Made by a program: the position numbers and the translations under genes | The notes under the pieces: generated by a model | Databases searched by the model: none | What the model was told of the DNA's origin: nothing | What the model saw: the letters and a program-made list of their open reading frames with translations, nothing else | Shown here: one piece after another, positions 18,837-27,142 of the stretch | Layout of the letters: each line of letters starts with the position of its first letter | Position numbering within the stretch: position 1 is the first letter of the stretch | NCBI GenBank assembly: GCA_947646095.1 | Contig: CANSFI010000015.1 | Coordinates: 1-41,279, forward strand | From: an uncultured Mycoplasmatota bacterium | GTDB taxonomy: Bacteria; Bacillota_I; Bacilli_A; RF39; UBA660 | Reading direction: 5' to 3' | DNA: 41,279 bases

Positions 18837-18860
18837 CATATAAAATGTATGTTATTTTTA
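18832..18860 (+). terminator. Terminator after the 851-aa/cold-shock-like operon
   Basis: AATAACATA / TGTATGTTATT stem followed by a T-rich tail. Confidence 0.75.
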
Positions 18861-18889
18861 TTGAAGTAAAAACCTGTCAGTGATATAAT
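18861..18889 (+). promoter_or_regulatory. Promoter of the ABC transporter gene
   Basis: -35 TTGAAG (18861-18866), 17-nt spacer, -10 TATAAT (18884-18889); the gene starts about 42 nt after the predicted start. Confidence 0.7.
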
Positions 18890-18938
18890 TTAAGTTATGT
18901 TTTTAAAATTAAATTCATAAGTTGAAAAAGGAGGAAAT

Positions 18939-21251
18939 ATGTTAGAATTAAAAAAGATAAAAAAAAGCTATACAACAGGTAGTTTTACACAACACGCTTT
19001 AAAAGGAGTTAATTTAGAGTTTAGAGAAAATGAGTTTGTTGCTATACTAGGACCTAGCGGTAGTGGTAAAACAACACTTTTAAATATAATTGGTGGATTA
19101 GATAGATATGATAGTGGTGACTTGATTATAAATGGTAAGTCAACTAAAAAATTTACAGATACTGAATGGGATGCTTATCGTAATAATTGTATTGGTTTTA
19201 TTTTTCAAAGTTATAATTTAATTAATCATATTAGTGTTTTAGAAAATGTCGAAATGTGTATGACTTTAAGTGGAGTATCTGCTTCTAAACGTAAGAAAAA
19301 AGCTTTAGAAGTTTTAAAAAAAGTTGGATTAAAAGAACATGCCCATAAAAAACCAAATCAATTATCAGGTGGCCAAATGCAAAGAGTTGCAATAGCTAGA
19401 GCACTTGCTAATGATCCTGATATAATACTTGCAGATGAACCAACAGGAGCACTTGATACAAATACAAGTAAACAAATAATGGATTTAATAGTAGAAATTG
19501 CAAAAGATAAACTGGTAATTATGGTAACTCATAACCCAGAACTTGCTCATGAATATGCAAATCGAATTGTTGAATTTAAAGATGGATTATTAATAAGTGA
19601 TTCTAATATTATTGATAAATCAGAAAAAAGACAAACAACTTATAATATTAAAAAAACAGCTATGAATTTTTTTACAGCTTTAAAACTTTCATTTAACAAC
19701 ATAAAAACAAAAAAAGGTAGAACCTTACTTACAGCATTCGCATCTAGTATTGGTATTATAGGAATAGCCTTAATTTTGTCACTTTCAAATGGTTTTGATA
19801 TGGAAATAGATGATTTTCAGTCAACAACTTTATCATCAATGCCAATTATTATATCAGAACAAGCTATGAATTTAGATGAAGAACAAATGAAAAAAATGCA
19901 CAACGAAATGAGTGGTATTAAAGAAGATGACTCTTATCCTGAAAAACAAGAAGTATATCCCTTAGAATCTATGCAAGAAATTATGACACATACTAATATT
20001 TTAACTAAAGATTATGTCGATTATATAGAAAAAATAAATCCAGATTATGTTTCAGGTTTAGGTTATGCCAGAGCAACTGCTCTAAATATTGTATCATCAT
20101 CAGATAGTAACTATAAAAAATTAGACACGACATCTATGAATATTACAGCTATTCCTAAAGTGATAAGTAAAGAAAATGAAAGCGTAATTGAAAAAAACTA
20201 TGATATTTTAAAAGGGAAAATTCCTGATAAAAAGGAAGAATTATTATTAATTGTTGATAGTAAGAATAGATTAGATAAAAATTTACTTGAAGCATTAGGA
20301 ATTGATACTTCTAAAGATAGTATAAGTTTTGATGAACTTATGAGTAAAGAATTAAAATTAATTTTAAATAATGATTTTTATAAATCATTAGGGAATTACT
20401 TTACAATGAATCAAGATTTTGAAAGTATGTATAATAGTAAAAATAGTCTTACCTTAAAAATTGTTGGTATCATTAGAGGTAAAGAAGATAAAGCAATGGT
20501 AACAAGTGGTACAGGATTAGCCTACAATTCAGATTTAATTGATTATATTATTGAAAAAAACTCTGAATCTGAGATTGTAAAATTTCAAAAACAAAAAGAT
20601 TATAATGTTTTAACAGGACAAAAATTTGAAATTGATAATAAGGAGATGACTAAAGAAACAATTTTATCATATCTTGGAGATAATAGTTCGCCAGTTATGA
20701 TAAATATCTATCCAAAAGACTTTGAATCTAAAGATGCAATAATTGAATACTTAGATAAGTATAATGAAGATAAACAAGAAGAAAATAAAATATTATATAC
20801 AGATATGGCAGATTTAATGTCATCTTTAACAGGTAATATTATGGATGCTGTAACAATTGTATTAATTGCATTTTCCGCTATTTCATTAATAGTATCATCA
20901 ATTATGATTGGAATAATTACATATATATCAGTATTAGAAAGAACTAAAGAAATAGGTGTTTTAAGAGCACTTGGTGCTAGAAAAAAAGATATTACAAGAG
21001 TATTTAATGCAGAAACATTTATTATTGGTTCTTGTTCTGGAATACTTGGAATAATTATCGCAAGAATTTTAGTATTCCCAGCCAATATGGTTATTGAAAA
21101 TATGTCTGGTCTTGATAATGTTGCTAAAATGAATCCTATTCATGCTTTAATACTTGTTATAATTAGTGTATTACTAACTCTTATAGGTGGATTTATCCCA
21201 GCCAAAATAGCTGCTAAAAAAGATCCAGTTGAAGCTTTAAGAACAGAATAA
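18939..21251 (+). CDS. ABC transporter, ATPase fused to FtsX-type permease (MacB-like)
   Basis: 770 aa. The ATPase domain is complete: Walker A GPSGSGKT (38-45), signature LSGGQ (142-146), Walker B IILADEPT (162-169) and the H-loop MVTHN (about 195-199). It is followed by a permease with TM1 at about 262-283, a large extracytoplasmic region of about 370 aa, and three C-terminal TM segments with the FtsX/MacB motif ERTKEIGVLRALGARKKDI. The ending AAKKDPVEALRTE is typical. Type VII ABC systems act by mechanotransmission, exporting or extracting peptides, antibiotics or lipoproteins. No MacA-like partner is adjacent. SD AAAGGAGG. A fusion of this order is common in Firmicutes. Confidence 0.95.
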   Translation: MLELKKIKKSYTTGSFTQHALKGVNLEFRENEFVAILGPSGSGKTTLLNIIGGLDRYDSGDLIINGKSTKKFTDTEWDAYRNNCIGFIFQSYNLINHISVLENVEMCMTLSGVSASKRKKKALEVLKKVGLKEHAHKKPNQLSGGQMQRVAIARALANDPDIILADEPTGALDTNTSKQIMDLIVEIAKDKLVIMVTHNPELAHEYANRIVEFKDGLLISDSNIIDKSEKRQTTYNIKKTAMNFFTALKLSFNNIKTKKGRTLLTAFASSIGIIGIALILSLSNGFDMEIDDFQSTTLSSMPIIISEQAMNLDEEQMKKMHNEMSGIKEDDSYPEKQEVYPLESMQEIMTHTNILTKDYVDYIEKINPDYVSGLGYARATALNIVSSSDSNYKKLDTTSMNITAIPKVISKENESVIEKNYDILKGKIPDKKEELLLIVDSKNRLDKNLLEALGIDTSKDSISFDELMSKELKLILNNDFYKSLGNYFTMNQDFESMYNSKNSLTLKIVGIIRGKEDKAMVTSGTGLAYNSDLIDYIIEKNSESEIVKFQKQKDYNVLTGQKFEIDNKEMTKETILSYLGDNSSPVMINIYPKDFESKDAIIEYLDKYNEDKQEENKILYTDMADLMSSLTGNIMDAVTIVLIAFSAISLIVSSIMIGIITYISVLERTKEIGVLRALGARKKDITRVFNAETFIIGSCSGILGIIIARILVFPANMVIENMSGLDNVAKMNPIHALILVIISVLLTLIGGFIPAKIAAKKDPVEALRTE

Positions 21252-21275
21252 ATATAGAAATCTATATTTATTTTT
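21250..21275 (+). terminator. Terminator after the ABC transporter
   Basis: AAATATAGA/TCTATATTT stem, T-run after it, starting within the stop codon. Confidence 0.8.
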
Positions 21276-21340
21276 ACTATTTAGATATAAAATTATTATA
21301 AACTATTTATTTTTATGTTATACTTAAAAAGAGGTGGAAA

Positions 21341-21829
21341 ATGGAAAGAGTAGATAAGATAAACTATTACTTAGATATTGCTGAATCAGTGTTAGAAAGA
21401 GGAACATGTTTAAGAAGAAACTTTGGTGCTATTATTGTTAATAATGATGAAATAATTTCAACTGGTTATGTAGGAGCACCTAGAGGAAGAGAAAATTGTT
21501 GTGATTTAAAATATTGTAATCGTGAAAAACTAAACATTCCAAGAGGTGAAAGATATGAGCTTTGTAGGAGTGTTCATGCAGAGCAAAATGCTATTATAAG
21601 TGCAGATAGAAAATCTATGTTAGATTCAACACTTTATTTAGTTGGAAAAAATTATGGGGAGAATACTTATGTAGAAAATGCTAGGCCATGTTCATTGTGT
21701 AAGAAAATGATAATTAATGCTGGTATAAAAGAAGTAATTGTTAGAGATACTAAGCATAAGTATACGATCATAAAAGTCGAAGATTTTATTAATAACGATG
21801 AAAGTTTAGAAGGAGTTCTTGGTTACTAA
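21341..21829 (+). CDS. dCMP/cytidine deaminase family protein
   Basis: 162 aa zinc deaminase. The proton-shuttle and zinc motif HAE is at 79-81 (SVHAEQNAI) and the second zinc motif PCSLC at 116-120. An inserted Cys-rich segment (ENCCDLKYCNREKLNIPRGE, about 51-70) matches ComEB-like dCMP deaminases, which bind a second zinc. The likely reaction is dCMP to dUMP for thymidylate supply. The SD AGAGGTGG precedes the ATG. Monocistronic between two terminators. Confidence 0.9.
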   Translation: MERVDKINYYLDIAESVLERGTCLRRNFGAIIVNNDEIISTGYVGAPRGRENCCDLKYCNREKLNIPRGERYELCRSVHAEQNAIISADRKSMLDSTLYLVGKNYGENTYVENARPCSLCKKMIINAGIKEVIVRDTKHKYTIIKVEDFINNDESLEGVLGY

Positions 21830-21839
21830 TAGTAAACAT

Positions 21840-21893
21840 AGCTTATAAATGAGGTAAAATATCTATTTTTTTACTTTATTTATAAGCTTTTTT
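21840..21893 (+). terminator. Long-stem terminator after the deaminase
   Basis: AGCTTATAAATGAGGTAAAA pairs with TTTTACTTTATTTATAAGCT (with G-U pairs), then TTTTTT. It separates the deaminase from the ibr operon. Confidence 0.85.
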
Positions 21894-21913
21894 ATAAAAA
21901 ATGTTTGATTAGT

Positions 21914-21985
21914 GGTATAATTTAAATATAAAATTGGTAAATTTTACCATTATAAGAAATACATTTATTTATAATTTCTTATTAT
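21914..21985 (+). promoter_or_regulatory. ibr operon control region: extended -10, palindrome and hairpin
   Basis: An extended -10, TGGTATAAT (hexamer 21916-21921), is followed by a perfect 15-nt palindrome TGGTAAATTTTACCA (21935-21949), then a 9-bp hairpin ATAAGAAAT/ATTTCTTAT (about 21952-21985). The palindrome lies just downstream of the predicted start, a classic repressor position. The leader to the ATG is about 80 nt. Confidence 0.6.
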
Positions 21986-22010
21986 CTTATCGCAGTAGGG
22001 AAGTGATTAA

Positions 22011-23288
22011 ATGCCACAAATATATAATGATAAAGATGTATACACTGCAGCTATGGAAAGATTTGAATTTGTTTTTAATAATTTTGACAATTATTACTTT
22101 TCAGTAAGTGGTGGAAAAGATAGTAGTATTATGCTTCAATTAGCCGCTAAAAAAGCTCGTGAAATGCATAAAAAAATAAGTGTTCTTTATGTAGATTTTG
22201 AAGCCCAATATAAAGCCACTATCAATCATATATATGAACTTATTGATGAAATACGAGATGTATTAGACTGTTGGTATTGGATTGCTATGCCACTTGCTTT
22301 AAGAAATGCTGTATCAATTATTCAACCAAAATGGATTTGTTGGAATAGTAAAGAAAAAAATAAATGGGTAAGAGAAATGCCTGATAATAATTGGGTAATA
22401 AATGAAGAAAATTATCCAAAAGAATGGACTTGGTTTCATAAAGGAATGGAATTTGAAGATTTTATTTTATATTTTGCGGAATGGTTTAACAGGCAAAAAG
22501 GTGGTATTACAGCTTGTTTAGTAGGAATTAGAACAGCTGAAAGCTTAAACCGTTTTAGAACTATTACTAATACAAAAAAAGAAAGATTTTTAGATAAAAG
22601 TTGGACTACTAGATTTCATATTAAAAATCATCCTATAGATGTTTACAATATTTTTCCTTTGTATGATTGGAAAACAGAAGATGATTGGACAGCTGTATTT
22701 AAATTTAATTTGAAATATAATGATATTTATGAACAAATGTATAAAAATGGTCTATCAATTCATGAACAAAGATTGTGTCAGCCTTATGGTGATGATCAAA
22801 AAAATGGATTAAATCAATTTAAAGCATTAGAATATGATACCTGGGAAAAAGTTTTAAATAGAGTACATGGGGTTAATTTTGGTAATATTTACTGTAGAAC
22901 TAGTGTTTTAGGATTTATGAAAACCGAAAAGCCAGATAGTATGACTTGGCAACAATATACAGTATTCTTACTTGAAAGTATAGGTTTATATGTGCCAGAA
23001 CTTAGAGATCACTATTATGGGAAAATAAAAGCTTTTTTAAGGTGGCATGAAAAAAAATTTGGTATCAAAGCAAATCAAATTAAAGATGAAGAAGATAAAA
23101 GACTTGAAAATTTAAGAAGGGTTGCTAGTTGGAGAAGAATAGCTAGAGCTATTGAAAGAAATGATTTTTGGATGAAGAGACTTAGTTTTTCTCAAAGTAA
23201 AAAAGATGCTAAAAGACTTGTAGAATTACAAAAAAAATATAAAAATTTAGTTGATAAAAATGATAGTCATTTTAAAGGAATAGAATAG
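22011..23288 (+). CDS. ibrA: IbrA-like DUF3440 PP-loop ATPase (PAPS reductase fold)
   Basis: 425 aa. N-type ATP pyrophosphatase signature SVSGGKDSS at 31-39, followed by LYVDFEAQYKATI. The long Trp-rich region (WYWIAMPLALRNAV; WICWNSKEKNKWVREMP) and GIRTAESLNRFRTI fit the DUF3440 family, whose best-known member is IbrA of E. coli ECOR-9. The fold activates a substrate by adenylation, as in PAPS reductase or DndC; the IbrA substrate is unknown. It is the first gene of a three-gene operon and is followed 10 nt later by a GNAT-like gene and then ibrB. SD GGGAAGTG. The family call is firm; any chemistry is inference. Confidence 0.88.
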   Translation: MPQIYNDKDVYTAAMERFEFVFNNFDNYYFSVSGGKDSSIMLQLAAKKAREMHKKISVLYVDFEAQYKATINHIYELIDEIRDVLDCWYWIAMPLALRNAVSIIQPKWICWNSKEKNKWVREMPDNNWVINEENYPKEWTWFHKGMEFEDFILYFAEWFNRQKGGITACLVGIRTAESLNRFRTITNTKKERFLDKSWTTRFHIKNHPIDVYNIFPLYDWKTEDDWTAVFKFNLKYNDIYEQMYKNGLSIHEQRLCQPYGDDQKNGLNQFKALEYDTWEKVLNRVHGVNFGNIYCRTSVLGFMKTEKPDSMTWQQYTVFLLESIGLYVPELRDHYYGKIKAFLRWHEKKFGIKANQIKDEEDKRLENLRRVASWRRIARAIERNDFWMKRLSFSQSKKDAKRLVELQKKYKNLVDKNDSHFKGIE

Positions 23289-23298
23289 GAAGTTTGTT

Positions 23299-23751
23299 AT
23301 GAAAAGTATTAAAGAATATGATATAAAAAATGAATATAATATTAAAGTATTTATGGGAAATTACAATAAAAGGGAATTCTATAGTTGGATGGGTGAATTT
23401 TTTGCTGATCGTAAATATAGAAAAAAAATGCCATATCTTATTAATGATGTTGATAAAATATGGTATGTAATATATGAAAGAAGAGATAAAATTGTTGGAT
23501 TTTTTGGAATTAAAATTTGCTTAGATAATACTTTAATATCAGATATATATATAGATGAAAATTATAATAGAATGAGTATTTTTGAATATATGGCTAAATA
23601 TTTAGTAGAACTTTATCAAGAAGAAACAATTAAAGTTCTAACTAAAATGCCAAATGAACAAATTATTTGGTCGAATTTAAGTTTTACAATTATTGGAAAT
23701 AGGGGAAATTATGCTATTATGACCAGAAAGGTAAAAAATGAAAAAAATTGA
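23299..23751 (+). CDS. GNAT-like acetyltransferase-fold protein
   Basis: 150 aa. The centre shows the GNAT beta4-beta5 pattern: WYVIYERRDKIVGFFGIKICLDNTLISDIYIDENYNRMSIFEYMAKYL. The pyrophosphate-binding loop (R/QxxGxG/A) is poorly conserved (DENYNRMSIFEY), so acetyl-CoA binding is doubtful. It lies between ibrA and ibrB, overlapping the latter by 14 nt, which argues for a shared function. It may modify or recognise the product or partner of IbrA. I am confident it is a real gene; the fold call is moderate. Confidence 0.65.
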   Translation: MKSIKEYDIKNEYNIKVFMGNYNKREFYSWMGEFFADRKYRKKMPYLINDVDKIWYVIYERRDKIVGFFGIKICLDNTLISDIYIDENYNRMSIFEYMAKYLVELYQEETIKVLTKMPNEQIIWSNLSFTIIGNRGNYAIMTRKVKNEKN

Positions 23752-24277
23752 TTTTCCTGTTTTAAATGTTCAAATGATTTCCACTTCAAAAGTAATAGCG
23801 AATGATTATAATCCTAATAAAGTAGCATATCCTGAAATGAAACTTTTAAAACATTCAATTGAACAAGATGGATATACTCAACCCATTGTTACTTATTATG
23901 ATAAAAAGAAGGATATATACGTTATTGTAGATGGCTTTCATAGATATAGATGTGCTAAAGAATATTTTCATCTAGAAGAAATACCAGTTGTAGTAATAAA
24001 AAAAGATATAAAGAATAGAATGGCTTCTACTATTAGACATAATAGGGCTAGAGGAACTCATCAAATAAAGGATATGAGTATTATAGTTAAAGACTTAGCA
24101 GAATTTGGCTGGAGTGATGAAAAAATATGTAATGAACTAGGTATGGAATTGGATGAAGTAATAAGATTAAAACAAGTAACAGGCCTTAAAGAAGCTTTTC
24201 AAAATCATGAATTTAGTAAATCATGGGATGAATTTGAAAAAAGATATTATTCTGACCAAATAAAAAATAATGATTAG
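23738..24277 (+). CDS. ibrB: IbrB-like ParB/Srx-fold protein
   Basis: 179 aa. N-terminal ParB-like domain: VIANDYNPNK, LLKHSIEQDGYTQPIVTYY, then YVIVDGFHRYRCAKEY (about 65-80, the GxHR-type nucleotide-binding motif) and RHNRARGTHQ (about 104-113). The C-terminal half is a helical part (LAEFGWSDEKICNELGMELDEVIRLKQVTG) like the HTH of ParB/KorB. IbrB is the known partner of IbrA, and the same order is seen here. It starts inside the GNAT-like gene with SD AAAGG. The role could be nucleotide-dependent DNA binding; DNA targets are not visible. Confidence 0.85.
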   Translation: MKKIDFPVLNVQMISTSKVIANDYNPNKVAYPEMKLLKHSIEQDGYTQPIVTYYDKKKDIYVIVDGFHRYRCAKEYFHLEEIPVVVIKKDIKNRMASTIRHNRARGTHQIKDMSIIVKDLAEFGWSDEKICNELGMELDEVIRLKQVTGLKEAFQNHEFSKSWDEFEKRYYSDQIKNND

Positions 24278-24625
24278 TAATTTTTTCTTATATTGTTGGT
24301 TTAAATAAGTAATGGAATAGTTATATGTGATTTCATCATAAAAACCATTGATATTTACATAAATATATCAAAAAATTATATTTATTAGATAATATTTAAA
24401 CAATAATTAAATAGTTTTAAAAATTTAAATAGAGTAGTTATAGTTTTAATATATTCTAAAATAACAATTTAAAAATATTAGTGATTATTTAATTAATAAA
24501 ATAATAATATTAAATATAAGTGTAATATTTCTTTTAGTTTGGGATATATTAATTAATATATCATAATATTATTGTTTAAATATAATTATAAAATTAATAT
24601 AAAATTAGAAATTAAGTAAAAAGTA
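24278..24625. other. Long AT-rich intergenic stretch
   Basis: About 350 bp of almost pure A/T with no ORF, no clear terminator after ibrB and only short A/T inverted repeats. It is probably decayed or non-coding spacer next to the tRNA-Gly integration site. Confidence 0.5.
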
Positions 24626-24654
24626 TTGACATTTTATTTAATTTCTAGTAATAT
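24626..24654 (+). promoter_or_regulatory. Promoter of tRNA-Gly (UCC)
   Basis: Perfect -35 TTGACA (24626-24631), 17-nt spacer, -10 TAATAT (24649-24654), 17 nt before the tRNA. Confidence 0.85.
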
Positions 24655-24671
24655 TAATATTGCCTACAGAT

Positions 24672-24745
24672 GCGGGTGTAGTTCAATGGTAGAACTCCAG
24701 CCTTCCAAGCTGATAACGTGGGTCCGATTCCCATCACCCGCTCCA
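24672..24745 (+). tRNA. tRNA-Gly (UCC), CCA encoded
   Basis: Acceptor GCGGGTG/CACCCGC, anticodon loop CTTCCAA giving TCC, T-loop GGTCCGATTCC and encoded CCA. An integrase remnant pointing at its 3' end and a distant repeat of its last bases suggest past use as an attachment site. Confidence 0.97.
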
Positions 24746-24751
24746 TTTTGT

Positions 24752-24780
24752 TTATAACACTAAAAAAACAATAGTGTTAT
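24752..24780. repeat. Inverted repeat downstream of tRNA-Gly (UCC)
   Basis: ATAACACTA / TAGTGTTAT, 9 bp perfect, loop of As. It lacks a T-run, so termination here would be atypical; an integrase arm or att-associated site is an alternative. Confidence 0.45.
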
Positions 24781-24837
24781 GATATATATAGACTTTATTT
24801 ATAAAATATTAAATGCGGTGGTTATGCTTTCAACATT

Positions 24838-25068
24838 TTAAAATAATAGTCTTATAAAATTAAGGGTTCTAGTAACTCTTTTTTCTTGTTTTAAATCACT
24901 GTGAACATAAATATCTATAGTAGTACTAGTTTTAGAATGTCCTAATCGTGAAGAAACAACTTTCAAGGGTACTTTTTTGTTAATTAATAATGTAGCATGA
25001 CTGTGTCTAAAATCTTGACATAAATCCAAACATAGATGATTTAGAAAGATAAGAAGATTATACGCCAA
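24838..25068 (-). pseudogene. Remnant of a tyrosine recombinase (integrase C-terminus)
   Basis: Only the catalytic C-terminus survives: DFRHSHATLL (the Arg-x-x-His/HxxR box in altered form), VPLKVVSSRLGHSKTSTT and IYVHSD with the nucleophile Tyr, then a normal-looking tail. The upstream catalytic Arg, SAM-like and arm-binding domains are absent; the sequence before DFRH is unrelated. An intact integrase would be about 380 aa. It lies 92 bp from the tRNA-Gly 3' end, in the usual orientation of tRNA-inserted islands, so it is a relic of an integrated element. Confidence 0.85.
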
Positions 25069-25161
25069 TTTTCTTTTTTTACTTTATAGATAGTGATTAT
25101 GTTTGTAATTTATGATAAAATATATTTGAAAGACAAATTACTATTTGTCGAGGAGATCAAT

Positions 25162-25416
25162 ATGAAAAAAGAGAAAAAAGAAAAGATGAGTTTTATAGGA
25201 TTTCTAACTGCTTCAATAATATATTTTATTGGATCAATATTGAATTTCATAGATAAGAATACTGGAACAGGAACAATGTTCCTATGTTTAGGTTTTTCAT
25301 TCCTATGTTTAGCAACTACTCATTTAGATAAAAAAGAAGATAAAAATAATAAAGATAAACAATTATCAAAAAATCACAATTTGAAAGGAAGTGGTAAATA
25401 TGGCAAGATGGTGTAA
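25162..25416 (+). CDS. Small two-helix membrane protein
   Basis: 84 aa from the ATG at 25162 (MKKEKKEKMSFIGFL), SD GAGGAG; the track's longer start has no SD. Two hydrophobic segments (about 11-28 and 36-51) are flanked by Lys-rich ends, giving a hairpin membrane protein with a charged C-terminal tail (KKEDKNNKDKQ). No family recognised. It overlaps the start of a 31-aa membrane peptide by 17 nt. Both lie inside the putative decayed element. Confidence 0.6.
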   Translation: MKKEKKEKMSFIGFLTASIIYFIGSILNFIDKNTGTGTMFLCLGFSFLCLATTHLDKKEDKNNKDKQLSKNHNLKGSGKYGKMV

Positions 25417-25495
25417 AGAACATAAGAAAACAATAGGATGGATGATAATTTTAATAGGTATAGTTGTTGCCTGTGCAATAAACTTATTATGGTAA
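25400..25495 (+). CDS. 31-aa single-span membrane peptide
   Basis: Begins MARWCKEHKKTIGW, with SD AAGGAAG about 8 nt upstream, then one hydrophobic segment MIILIGIVVACAINLLW. It is too short for the ORF track. It overlaps the upstream gene in another frame, as in translationally coupled pairs. Small Lys-rich single-span peptides can be toxins, phage-type holin-like or regulatory peptides; none can be chosen from sequence. Confidence 0.55.
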   Translation: MARWCKEHKKTIGWMIILIGIVVACAINLLW

Positions 25496-25516
25496 ATTAC
25501 AAGTATACTTTAAGAT

Positions 25517-25564
25517 GTAAATAATTTAATATTTATATCTTATTTTTTATATTAAATTATTTAC
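25517..25564. terminator. Perfect 16-bp inverted repeat
   Basis: GTAAATAATTTAATAT and its exact complement at 25549-25564 enclose a 16-nt loop. It lies 20 nt after the small membrane peptide and probably ends that transcript, though the right side has no T-run. It may also mark the outer edge of the IS110-like element. Confidence 0.5.
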
Positions 25565-25741
25565 CAAGAGTTTAAGTGAAAACGGCAAATTACAGAGATC
25601 ATAGAATCTAGCAAATTGACAGTTCAACTTTTATTTCTATTATTAATTTAGTTTAAGATAGTGAGGTCAAAAGAATCTATATAACAAGCTTGATGAAATA
25701 ATGGTGGAAACATAAGACTTAAATTCAGAAAGGAGTAAATA

Positions 25742-26725
25742 ATGAAGTCAGTATTAGGTGTAGATGTTGCAAAGTGTAAAAGTATGATAACGCTATCTAC
25801 AGAGTATGGAGAAGTATTAATTGAACCTAAAGAAATTAAACATAATTTAAAAGATTTTGATGATTTTAAATTAGAAGATTTAACAATATTTATGGAATCG
25901 ACAGGAATCTATCATTTGCCAGTAGAAAGATATTTTAAAGAAAATGGTTTAAATGTTAGTTGTAAGAATAGATATAAGTGATTGATAAATATCTGTTTCC
26001 CAGAGTTTGAAGAAATATTTAAAGGTAGTAGAATTTATGAAGAAACAGCTTTAAACTTTATAAAAACATTTCATCATGATTATATTGTTAAAGAAAAAAG
26101 AATTGATACTTTATATAACAACTTATATAAAACAAACTCTAGATATGATTATTATTACAAAAGACTTGCAAATAAAATTAAAGAGATTTCCCTTAATTCT
26201 TATCCAGGAGTAGATAAAGATCATTCAGATGTTAAAAACTTATCAGATATGGCAGGTATCTTACAAGAAAATATTAAAACAATAAATGAGTTAAAAGATA
26301 AAATGATTGAAACAGCAAAACAATCTCCATATTTTGATATTATTAATTTATTTTATGGTGTTGGAGAAGTATTAACGACTGAGCTACTAGGAGAACTTGG
26401 GGATATTACAAGCTTTGATAATCATAAGCAACTAATTGCTTTTTGTGGTTTAGATCCAACAATAATACAATCAGGAAAAAGTATTAATGTTCATGGAACA
26501 ATCTCAAAACGAGGAAATAAATATGCAAGCTGGATTTTATTTAATATAAGTCAAATGGTAGTTAAGTTAGGACACCAATGTCCAAATCATCCAGTATATA
26601 ATTATTATTTAACAAAAAAAGCAGAAGGCAAACATTACGATGAAATCCTAACTGCATGTTCTATAAAAATATTAAGAATGTTATATACAATGTGCAAAAA
26701 TAATACAACATTTAAAATAAATTAA
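25742..26725 (+). pseudogene. IS110-family transposase, internally deleted
   Basis: The N-terminal part (SVLGVDVAK, then FMESTGIYHLPVERYFKENGLNV) gives the first DEDD Asp and the Glu. It stops at TGA (25979-25981) after about 79 aa and continues in the same frame as INICFPEFEEIFKGS. The C-terminal transposase_20 domain is intact (GVGEVLTTELLGELGDI, LIAFCGLDPTIIQSGKS, GTISKRGNKYASWIL with the putative nucleophile Ser). The total of about 326 aa is shorter than the usual 400 aa or so, because the segment with the last two DEDD acids is missing. Inactive by these losses. The upstream 160 bp is non-coding, as in IS110 elements that carry a bridge RNA. Confidence 0.88.
25742..26725 (+). mobile_element. 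Degenerate IS110-type insertion sequence (ends not defined)
   Basis: IS110 elements lack clear terminal inverted repeats, so the ends cannot be read; the coding remnant is given as the minimum extent. Non-coding flanks at 25565-25741 and 26726-26790 probably belong to it. The downstream flank contains a hairpin CACGAAAA/TTTTCGTG (about 26759-26790). Confidence 0.65.
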
Positions 26726-27130
26726 CAAATTTATTTTATCATATATATCACTATAATACACGAAAAATAAAAAAATGCCGATTTTCGTGATTTTAGTCAT
26801 GGTATAATATTTTTATAAATTTAGTATTGACAAAACTTAGATAGTCAATTTGTAGAACAAATCATAAAAATTGTATTGCTTAAAAAATAATAAATTGGAA
26901 AATAGTTATAGAAATTAGTTATTTACTAGTTTTACTTTAGGAGTTTCAAATAACATTTATTATCGCTCCATATTTATATTTAGTCGAACTTTTTAATTCG
27001 ATTTTTCAATGTTTATATTTATTGTGAATTAAAAGATGAATAATAAAATTTAAAATATTGCTGATGTTTTTATATAAATTTATAATCATATTTAAAATTC
27101 TTAAGCATATATTTTAATGTAGAAAGAGGA
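26726..27130. other. Non-coding stretch between the IS110 relic and spoVS
   Basis: No credible ORF. It holds the hairpin at 26759-26790, an extended -10 (TGGTATAAT, about 26799-26808), a copy of the tRNA-Gly(UCC) 3' end CGCTCCAT at 26964-26971, a small TCGAA/TTCGA stem with a T-run (about 26991-27007), and the spoVS leader with SD AGAGGAGG. Confidence 0.55.
26964..26971. other. Putative right attachment-site copy of tRNA-Gly (UCC)
   Basis: CGCTCCAT, followed by ATTT, repeats the tRNA 3' end at 24739-24746. It would close a 2.2-kb islet that contains the integrase relic, the small membrane proteins and the IS110 relic. The repeat is short, so the call is tentative. Confidence 0.35.
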
Positions 27131-27142
27131 GGAATAATATAT

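Noticed and set aside
24752-24780. Standard terminator after tRNA-Gly (UCC)
   Set aside because: Perfect stem but no T-run on the plus strand; kept as an inverted repeat.
25979-25981. UGA as Trp or Sec codon in the IS110 gene
   Set aside because: UGA ends mobV and sufU, Trp is TGG throughout, and the protein also lacks a segment at that point, so decay is the simpler reading.
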